Positions 1 through 4,834 of a DNA stretch of 6,132 nt are shown piece after piece (the stretch's first letter is position 1; every line of letters begins with the position of its first letter). The DNA comes from Flavobacteriales bacterium (GTDB lineage: Bacteria > Bacteroidota > Bacteroidia > Flavobacteriales_D > Parvicellaceae): assembly GCA_026993705.1 (NCBI GenBank), contig JALWSJ010000196.1, positions 1 through 6,132 on the forward strand, given 5' to 3'. The position numbers were made by a program, and so were the translations under genes. The notes under the pieces are model-generated. The model worked only from the letters and a program-made list of their open reading frames with translations, searched no databases and had not been told where the DNA came from.

Positions 1-1
1 T

Positions 2-1372
2 TTTGTTGCATCGGCAGGTTGGTCACCTATTTATGATTTTAGAGTAAAAAGCATAAAAGAACCGTTGAATATTGTCTATAACGCCAAAATATTTCAATCA
101 ACTGGAGAGGATTGGGAAAAGGTGAATCTAACACTTTCTACTAATCGTCCTTCGGTGAATAATGAAAAACCTACTCTAGAACCATGGTTTATTGATAGGG
201 CTAGAGTTGAACATGAAAAAATGAATATCGATGGTCAATCGGCATTGAAAGGTGTGGTTACGGATTATTCTTCGGAAGAACCTTTACCTTTTGTAAATAT
301 CGTGGTCAGAGATGGAGATAAAACAGTTGCTGGAGGAGTTACAGATTTTGACGGAAATTACCTTATCAAACCCATTTCACCTGGTGTGTATGATGTAGAA
401 GCATCGTATGTAGGGTATGAAAAGAAAATGGTAAACTCTGTACGGTTTTCTTCGGATAATGTAGTAGTTTTAGATTTTAGACTAGAAGAAGGTGAATTAT
501 TAAGCGAAGTTGAGGTTGTTCAATATAAAATACCCCTAATTGATAAAGATGGAGGAGCTTCGGGGGGTGTGATTACGAGAGAAGAACTCTCTAGAATGCC
601 TAGACATGCTGCTGGAGTTGTTGCATCAAAAACAGGGGGCGTTCGGGGGTCGAGAAAAGACAGTGAATATTATTATGTAGATGGTATAAAAGTGAGAGGA
701 AGTAGTTCACTTCCTAAAAGTCAAGTCGTGATAATTGATGGATATGCTACGGAAACCAATATTACGAGTTTGGAGTACAAAATAGATATTCCGTATAGTA
801 TTTCTTCTGATGGCGAAGATTACACGGTAAAAATCAAGGAGATACAAACGCCTGCCGAATATGTATATTTTGCTGTGCCTAAGTTAGATGAAGAGGCATT
901 TTTAACTGCACAAATACAAAATTGGACAGCGTTAGATTTATTACCAGGCAAGGTAAGTACCTATTACAAAGGTACGTTTACTGGCGAATCTGAAATAAAA
1001 GCCGAAATGAAAGATACGTTATCCATTTCATTAAACAGAGATAAAAATATAGTTATAGAAAGAAAGCTACTGAAAGAGAAAAACGAAAAATTATTTTTAG
1101 GAAAGAATATAAAAGAGTTTATCAATTGGAGCATAACGGTGAAAAACAATACCGCAGAGGTAATTAAAATTAAGTTAGAAGACCAGTTTCCCGTTGCCGA
1201 AAACAGGTTGATAGACATCGACAGGTTAGAAACGTCAGGAGGTAGAGTAGAGGAGAAAACAGGAATTGTAACATGGGAATTGGAATTAAAACCTGGCGAA
1301 AAGAAAGAATTATTGCTAAAATATGCTATCAAATATCCAACATATATGATGAATAACTTATCTTTGGAATAA
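2..1372 (+). CDS. DUF4139 (MuiA-like) protein with nested carboxypeptidase-regulatory and TonB-plug-like segment, 5' partial
   Basis: The reading frame is open from base 2, so the N-terminus lies upstream; the TTG at 65 is not a real start. In 456 visible residues there are three parts. Residues 1 to about 65 are the first half of a DUF4139 beta domain (AGWSPIYDFRV, then NLTLSTNRPS). Residues about 80-160 are a carboxypeptidase-regulatory-like beta sandwich (LKGVVTD, LPFVNIVV, TDFDGNYLI, PGVYDVEASYVGYEK), followed to about 240 by a segment like the plug of TonB-dependent receptors (VITREELSRMP, YYYVDGIKVRGSSSLP). DUF4139 then resumes (IPYSISSDGEDYTVKI, AVPKLDEEAFLTAQI, GTFTGESEI, LEDQFPVAE, VTWELELKPGEKKELLLKY) and ends normally. 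The family is named from the mucoidy inhibitor MuiA; its biochemical role is not established. Such proteins are usually exported, but the signal peptide would lie outside the window. It is the first visible gene of an operon, one base before the ABM gene. Family call is firm, function is not. Confidence 0.9.
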   Translation, partial: FVASAGWSPIYDFRVKSIKEPLNIVYNAKIFQSTGEDWEKVNLTLSTNRPSVNNEKPTLEPWFIDRARVEHEKMNIDGQSALKGVVTDYSSEEPLPFVNIVVRDGDKTVAGGVTDFDGNYLIKPISPGVYDVEASYVGYEKKMVNSVRFSSDNVVVLDFRLEEGELLSEVEVVQYKIPLIDKDGGASGGVITREELSRMPRHAAGVVASKTGGVRGSRKDSEYYYVDGIKVRGSSSLPKSQVVIIDGYATETNITSLEYKIDIPYSISSDGEDYTVKIKEIQTPAEYVYFAVPKLDEEAFLTAQIQNWTALDLLPGKVSTYYKGTFTGESEIKAEMKDTLSISLNRDKNIVIERKLLKEKNEKLFLGKNIKEFINWSITVKNNTAEVIKIKLEDQFPVAENRLIDIDRLETSGGRVEEKTGIVTWELELKPGEKKELLLKYAIKYPTYMMNNLSLE

Positions 1373-1373
1373 T

Positions 1374-1661
1374 ATGATAACACGAATAGTAAAACTGACC
1401 ATTCAGCCCGATAAGAAAGAGGCGTTTATTCAAATGTTTACAGAAAGCAAACCGCATATTACAGCCTTTGACGGTTGTAATGATGTGGTTTTGTTGCAAG
1501 ACAAGAAATTCGATAACGTATTTTTTACCTATAGCCATTGGCGAAGCAAAGAAGACTTGGAAGCGTACCGAAAATCGGAATTATTCAAAGGAATTTGGAA
1601 AAACACAAAAGCAAAATTTTGTGCCGAACCACAGGCTTGGAGTACCGAAGAAATAGCCTAA
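1374..1661 (+). CDS. antibiotic biosynthesis monooxygenase (ABM)-fold protein, YgiN-like
   Basis: A 95-residue protein covering a single ABM domain, the usual length for stand-alone members. The fold's signature order is visible: an opening beta strand (MITRIVKLTIQP), a helix (KKEAFIQMFTESKPHI), the GC turn and strand (FDGCNDVVLLQDK), the strand FFTYSHWRSKE and the helix DLEAYRKSELFKGIW. It ends in a short tail containing PQAW. ABM-fold proteins are small cytoplasmic dimeric ferredoxin-like barrels; some oxidise quinols or polyketides without a cofactor, others bind haem, and many have no known substrate, so no reaction is assigned. The ATG follows the DUF4139 stop by one base and the stop precedes the next ATG by one base, which implies co-transcription and probably coupled translation. 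There is no convincing Shine-Dalgarno sequence, as is common in Bacteroidota. Confidence 0.85.
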   Translation: MITRIVKLTIQPDKKEAFIQMFTESKPHITAFDGCNDVVLLQDKKFDNVFFTYSHWRSKEDLEAYRKSELFKGIWKNTKAKFCAEPQAWSTEEIA

Positions 1662-1662
1662 A

Positions 1663-2715
1663 ATGTCTTTGCTTTCTTTGAAATACATCAAAGGATTAGA
1701 CGGTTTACGAGCTGTTTCTATTCTGTTTGTGGTTATTTCTCATTTGTTACCCGCAGGTTTGCCCGTTTACGAAACCCGTTATTGGCATCTGTTTTCTGGG
1801 ACAACAGGAGTACAGATATTTTTTGTCATTAGCGGATATTTGATTACTACACTTCTAATAAAAGAACGTGAAAAATATGGAAACATCAATTTTAAGTATT
1901 TTTTTATTCGCCGTTTTCTGCGACTAGTACCACCGTTACTCGTTTTCTATGCAATAGTAATCGTGGCGATGCTATCGGGCAAAATCCCTGCAAATTACAT
2001 GGGGTTGATTTACGCTATTTTTTATGTCTATAACTTTGTCCCCAACACCTATTACACGTACGAATTAGGTCATATGTGGTCATTAGCCGTCGAAGAGCAG
2101 TTCTATTTCACCTTGCCTTTTTTATTGAACAAATTAAAAGTTATTTCAAGCTTGTTCAAGCTCGTTATTATTTTTATTGTCGTATCCATTTTTGCGACAA
2201 CCATCTTACCACAACTACCAATAGCCCAAAATTACCACATCTCAAGATGGTTTTTCCCCGCATCCGCCCCCATATTCATCGGAAGCGGATTAGCTTTGTT
2301 CGTCTATTATAAAAAATCATTAGCCGAAAAATGGAGTAGGAGCGAGGTGTCATTCATTTCAGGAGCAATCCTGTACAGTTCCCCATTGTATTTACCTACG
2401 AAAATGTTACCCTATACTTTCGTTATTCAATCCTTAGGAATAGTCCTTTGGTTGCTATACATAAGCGGAAACCAAGGCTCACTATTAGTAAAAGGATTAG
2501 AAATACAACCGTTGAGGTACATCGGAAAAATATCCTATGGCATTTACGTCTATCAAGGATTTTTTCTACGCACCGGACCCGGAAGCGAATTTTACCTGCA
2601 ACAATATCCTGTAAATATCATTCTAACACTAACCCTCGCTATACTATCCTATGAACTATTAGAAAAAAGAATCTTAAAAATAAAAGAAAAATACAGAAGA
2701 GTTAGTAAAGTCTAA
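1663..2715 (+). CDS. membrane acyltransferase, acyltransferase-3 (OafA/YrhL) family
   Basis: A complete 350-residue polytopic membrane protein, of the usual size for acyltransferase-3 proteins lacking an extra SGNH domain. Family motifs appear in order: LDGLRAVSILFVVISH with the likely catalytic histidine at residue 27; GVQIFFVISGYLIT at 49-62; the arginine-rich FFIRRFLRLVPP at 80-91; and GHMWSLAVEEQFYF at 135-148, containing the conserved WSLxxEEQFY. About ten hydrophobic helices follow one another, with YIGKISYGIYVYQGFF near residue 290. The family moves acyl groups, often acetyl, from the cytoplasmic side onto lipopolysaccharide O-antigen, exopolysaccharide, peptidoglycan or other glycans; the acceptor here cannot be read from sequence. 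It is the last gene of the operon, one base after the ABM gene. Its second half uses more C-ending codons than the neighbouring genes, weakly suggesting a different history. The structured repeat begins three bases after its stop. Confidence 0.92.
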   Translation: MSLLSLKYIKGLDGLRAVSILFVVISHLLPAGLPVYETRYWHLFSGTTGVQIFFVISGYLITTLLIKEREKYGNINFKYFFIRRFLRLVPPLLVFYAIVIVAMLSGKIPANYMGLIYAIFYVYNFVPNTYYTYELGHMWSLAVEEQFYFTLPFLLNKLKVISSLFKLVIIFIVVSIFATTILPQLPIAQNYHISRWFFPASAPIFIGSGLALFVYYKKSLAEKWSRSEVSFISGAILYSSPLYLPTKMLPYTFVIQSLGIVLWLLYISGNQGSLLVKGLEIQPLRYIGKISYGIYVYQGFFLRTGPGSEFYLQQYPVNIILTLTLAILSYELLEKRILKIKEKYRRVSKV

Positions 2716-2729
2716 TCATTAGGGCGTTC

Positions 2730-2788
2730 CCATTACGGCATAAAAAAGTAATTTCGTTGCACTACATTGCTTTTTAACGTCGTAATGG
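2730..2788. other. left hairpin of the structured element
   Basis: CCATTACG at 2730-2737 pairs perfectly with CGTAATGG at 2781-2788. Inward, the stem continues with small bulges: the A-run and G up to 2748 pairs with C2770 and the T-run 2771-2775, then TAAT at 2749-2752 pairs with ATTG at 2766-2769 through one T·G wobble. The loop is about 13 bases (2753-2765). No T-run follows on the plus strand, so it is not a typical intrinsic terminator even though it lies just after the acyltransferase stop. Confidence 0.75.
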
Positions 2789-2808
2789 TCGGGCTATCAC
2801 TACTCACT

Positions 2809-3000
2809 CTTTTGGTTTGCATACCAATTAAATATATAGATTAGTCATAGGAAATTAATTTAAGTGAGTTTAATCGATGAAGAAAATTATTGCATAGTAA
2901 TAACTATAGAATAATTTTATGAAGAAGAGTAAGCTCACTTAAATTAATTTAGTAGATTATATCTATATACTTAATTGGTAATAATGCAACAAACCAAAAG
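2809..3000. other. very long AT-rich hairpin (about 61 base pairs in nested blocks)
   Basis: Perfect complementary blocks nest in order: CTTTTGGTTTG (2809-2819) with 2990-3000; TACCAATTAA (2822-2831) with 2971-2980; TATATAGAT (2833-2841) with 2961-2969; a 17-base arm (2852-2868) with 2934-2950; AAAATTATT (2883-2891) with 2910-2918; and ATAGT (2894-2898) with ACTAT (2903-2907) around the loop AATA. The gaps are short internal loops. The symmetry is nearly continuous over 192 bases, far more than chance AT-richness would give. It could extrude as a cruciform in DNA or fold as one long RNA stem. Confidence 0.85.
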
Positions 3001-3078
3001 GAGTTCAAACACGCCGTTCTATCCCTAACGTGTGTAAAAAGAGCGGTAAGAAAATGAGTTTTAGTTTCTTTAGACGAT

Positions 3079-3119
3079 AAAAAAATATTTGCATAGCACC
3101 CGCTATGGAAATATTTTTT
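3079..3119. terminator. bidirectional intrinsic terminator
   Basis: AAAAAATATTT at 3080-3090 pairs with AAATATTTTTT at 3109-3119. After a G/G mismatch, CATAGC at 3092-3097 pairs with GCTATG at 3102-3107 around the loop ACCC. The right arm ends in six T's for plus-strand transcripts, and the left A-run (3079-3085) reads as seven U's on the minus strand. It lies 27 bases past the Nfu gene stop in its direction of transcription. It also faces any plus-strand transcript running out of the acyltransferase operon through the repeat, so it serves the two convergent units. Confidence 0.8.
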
Positions 3120-3145
3120 GAAAAAGGATAAAGGAAATAAAAACA

Positions 3146-3769
3146 TTATTCACTCAAGGCAACCACTTCCTGTACTTCCGGCATATGAGATTTCAAGAGA
3201 GATTCAATACCACCTTTTAGTGTTGCCGTAGAGGAAGGACAACCACTACAAGAACCTTTTAAAATAACAGTAACAGTTCCTGTGGTTGGGTCAAACGACT
3301 GAAAATGAATTGCACCACCATCACTTTCTACGGCAGGTTGAACATACTCTTCCAATAAATTCACAATCATTCTATCGGTTTCGGTTTTAATTACCGGAGT
3401 CTTTCTGTTTACTTTGTCGCTATTATCGTCCGTTGAACAAGATTCATTTTTATCCGTTAGTTCAGGTATTTTTTCCACAATTATTTCATGAGATTTTATC
3501 CAGTCGGAAATAAAGGCTTGGAGTTCATTGGCTACATATTCCCACTGCAAAGCATCTGATTTAGTAACCGTTACAAAATTAGAAGCGATAAAAACACCCT
3601 CCACAAAAGGAAAGTTAAATAGAGCCTCAGCCAAAGAAGAGTGTCCTTTAGCTTGATTTTGGCTTAAAAATTCAGCTGTTTTGCCATCTTTGATGAGCAT
3701 GACGTCAGCTACGAATTTCATAGTAGAAGGGTTAGGGGTAGATTCTGCGTAAATGGTTACCGGTCTCAT
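3146..3769 (-). CDS. Nfu-type iron-sulfur cluster carrier (Nfu N-terminal domain plus NifU C-terminal domain)
   Basis: A 207-residue cytoplasmic protein when started at the ATG at 3769. Residues 1-90 form the Nfu N-terminal domain, recognised by TIYAESTPNPSTMKFV and by LAEALFNFPFVEGVFIASNF. A polar, probably flexible linker follows (about 100-125, NESCSTDDNSDKVNRK). Residues 130-205 are the NifU-like domain with IVNLLEEYVQPAVESDGGAI and the cluster-binding GSCSGCPSS, whose cysteines are C174 and C177. Nfu proteins hold a [4Fe-4S] cluster at the dimer interface through this CxxC and pass it to apo-enzymes. A longer frame from a TTG at 3796 adds nine residues, but that codon lies inside the predicted promoter box, and the conserved domain begins right after the ATG, so the shorter form is preferred. 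It is transcribed alone, divergently from the ZIP gene. Confidence 0.93.
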   Translation of the reverse strand: MRPVTIYAESTPNPSTMKFVADVMLIKDGKTAEFLSQNQAKGHSSLAEALFNFPFVEGVFIASNFVTVTKSDALQWEYVANELQAFISDWIKSHEIIVEKIPELTDKNESCSTDDNSDKVNRKTPVIKTETDRMIVNLLEEYVQPAVESDGGAIHFQSFDPTTGTVTVILKGSCSGCPSSTATLKGGIESLLKSHMPEVQEVVALSE

Positions 3770-3793
3770 AATATCAAAATGAATAATTTGTTG

Positions 3794-3819
3794 CAAAGTT
3801 AATCGATTAGCTGAAACAA
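3794..3819 (-). promoter_or_regulatory. predicted promoter of the Nfu gene
   Basis: Read on the minus strand, TAACTTTG (3801 down to 3794) matches the Bacteroidota -7 consensus TAnnTTTG. A TTG (3819-3817) lies 15 bases upstream, shorter than the usual spacing of about 19, so the -33 half is weak. A start about seven bases past the box would give a leader of roughly 20 bases before the ATG at 3769, consistent with that start codon. Confidence 0.5.
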
Positions 3820-3831
3820 TCGTAAGCTAAT
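3800..3831. promoter_or_regulatory. candidate operator: palindrome and inverted repeat in the divergent promoter region
   Basis: TAATCGATTA at 3800-3809 is a perfect 10-bp palindrome abutting the -7 box of the Nfu promoter and lying in its spacer. Overlapping it, ATTAGCT at 3806-3812 is the exact inverse of AGCTAAT at 3825-3831, with 12 bases between. The position would suit a repressor of the Nfu gene, but no regulator family is recognised and short AT-rich palindromes arise easily by chance. Confidence 0.3.
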
Positions 3832-3844
3832 TACACTTTTTAGT

Positions 3845-3852
3845 TACCTTTG
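3845..3852 (+). promoter_or_regulatory. possible -7 box of the ZIP transporter gene
   Basis: TACCTTTG matches TAnnTTTG, but no TTTG is seen at the expected upstream distance. A second, poorer match (TTACTTTG at 3869-3876) lies 16 bases after the TTTG ending this box and could be the true -7 with 3849-3852 as its -33. Either would leave a leader of roughly 50-75 bases before the ATG at 3931. Confidence 0.3.
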
Positions 3853-3930
3853 TTAGACCTTAAATATTTTACTTTGTCATAGAACTTTACTTTCATATTT
3901 AAGATTATACTGCAAGAAAGAATTGAAATT

Positions 3931-4755
3931 ATGTGGATAGAATTTATAAAATGGATAGCTGATTTACATCCGGTTGTGTCTGCTCTAATAGCAACTTTGT
4001 TCACGTGGTCGATAACCGCTTTGGGTGCCGGATTGGTATTCTTTTTTAAACAATTGAACAGAGGTGTATTAGATTCAATGTTGGGATTTACCGGAGGTGT
4101 AATGGTTGCTGCCAGTTGTTTTGGTTTACTTATGCCGGCAATTGAAATGAGTGGAGGAGAAGGATTTGCAAGTGCTTACCCGTCAGTTATTGGTTTTTTG
4201 ATTGGGGCGTTGTTTTTATATACCTTGGATAAAATTATGCCTCACTTGCATATTAACTTTAAAGATGCCGATAAAGAAACAGAAGGGATAAAGTCAGGTT
4301 TACATCGAACTACATTATTGGTCTTGGCGATTACTTTACACAATATTCCCGAAGGTTTAGCCGTAGGTGTAGTGTTTGGAGCTGCTATGGGAGATTTGGA
4401 ATTGGTGAATACGGCTGTGATTTTGGCTATGGGAATAGCTATTCAGAATTTTCCGGAAGGATTTGCCGTAGCTATGCCTCTAAGACGCGAAGGAATGTCA
4501 AGGAAAAAAAGTTTTTGGTACGGTCAATTATCCGCAATTGTAGAACCTATCTTCGGAGTAATAGGAGCTGCGGCTATGATTTATTTTCAACCGATATTGC
4601 CTTACGCTCTATCCTTTGCCGCCGGAGCAATGATTTATGTTGTTGTTGAAGAAGTAATACCCGAAACACAGCGGGATAAATATACAGATATTGCAACTCT
4701 TGGTTTTATGATAGGCTTTGTATTGATGATGGCATTGGATGTAGGGTTAGGGTAG
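3931..4755 (+). CDS. ZIP-family divalent metal transporter (GufA/ZupT-like)
   Basis: A complete 274-residue inner-membrane protein with about eight hydrophobic helices. The metal-path motifs are intact: HNIPEGLAVGV (H137, N138, E141) in the fourth helix and QNFPEGFAV (Q172, N173, E176) in the fifth, with E205 in SAIVEPIFGV of the sixth. By family knowledge these residues form the binuclear metal site of ZIP proteins. The cytoplasmic loop after the third helix (about 103-123) holds only two histidines (PHLHINF) and is short and acidic, as in GufA-like members rather than His-rich eukaryotic ZIPs. Members import Zn2+ and often Fe2+, Mn2+ or other divalent ions; specificity cannot be read here. 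The ATG at 3931 is followed at once by the first amphipathic and membrane segment. It is divergent from the Nfu gene, and no terminator is visible before the permease gene 79 bases downstream. Confidence 0.93.
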   Translation: MWIEFIKWIADLHPVVSALIATLFTWSITALGAGLVFFFKQLNRGVLDSMLGFTGGVMVAASCFGLLMPAIEMSGGEGFASAYPSVIGFLIGALFLYTLDKIMPHLHINFKDADKETEGIKSGLHRTTLLVLAITLHNIPEGLAVGVVFGAAMGDLELVNTAVILAMGIAIQNFPEGFAVAMPLRREGMSRKKSFWYGQLSAIVEPIFGVIGAAAMIYFQPILPYALSFAAGAMIYVVVEEVIPETQRDKYTDIATLGFMIGFVLMMALDVGLG

Positions 4756-4834
4756 TGCGATTAGCCAAAATGGATAACAGGATAATAATTGAATGAATAA
4801 ACGGGGAATAAATAGAAATGTTTAACTTAGTAGC

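Larger units (their letters stand above)
2719..3030. repeat. structured extragenic element of Bacteroidota repeat type
   Basis: This fills most of the gene-free stretch 2716-3145. The outer ends can pair: TTAGGG at 2719-2724 with CCCTAA at 3023-3028; GGCGT at 2723-2727 could alternatively pair with ACGCC at 3011-3015. Inside are two independent hairpins (2730-2788 and 2809-3000) joined by the linker TCGGGCTATCACTACTCACT at 2789-2808 and followed by a right tail ending TTCTATCCCTAACG. The skeleton of GGGCGTTCCC, hairpin, GGTCGGGCTAT, hairpin closed by CTTTTGG/CCAAAAG, then ATCCCTAACG resembles an abundant extragenic repeat I recall from flavobacterial genomes; that recollection is not verified here. 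No ORF, promoter or transposase accompanies it. It could be a non-autonomous mobile repeat or a structured RNA. The pairings are directly visible; the family assignment is inference. Confidence 0.65.

Noticed and set aside
964..1383. Minus-strand open frame of 139 codons opposite the DUF4139 gene
   Set aside because: Low-complexity F/S/N-rich translation, no family resemblance, and wholly antisense to a well-supported coding region.
2730..2788. First hairpin as the intrinsic terminator of the acyltransferase operon
   Set aside because: There is no T-run after the stem on the plus strand; the hairpin at 3079-3119 fits that role much better.
2719..3028. TTAGGG/CCCTAA ends as terminal inverted repeats of an insertion sequence
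   Set aside because: Only six bases pair, no flanking target duplication is seen and there is no transposase; at most this is a non-autonomous element.
2949..3146. Minus-strand open frame of 65 codons in the intergenic region
   Set aside because: It runs through the bidirectional terminator and one arm of the long hairpin; the translation has no recognisable features, and it would start at the end of the Nfu gene.
3770..3796. Nine-residue N-terminal extension of the Nfu protein from a TTG codon
   Set aside because: The TTG lies within the predicted TAACTTTG promoter box, and the conserved domain starts directly after the ATG at 3769.
4741..4755. GTAGGGTTAGGGTAG and the similar G-rich run near 3730 as telomere-like or quadruplex repeats
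   Set aside because: Both lie inside coding sequence (the ZIP C-terminus and the complement of the Nfu TPNPST motif) and have too few G-tracts in a row.
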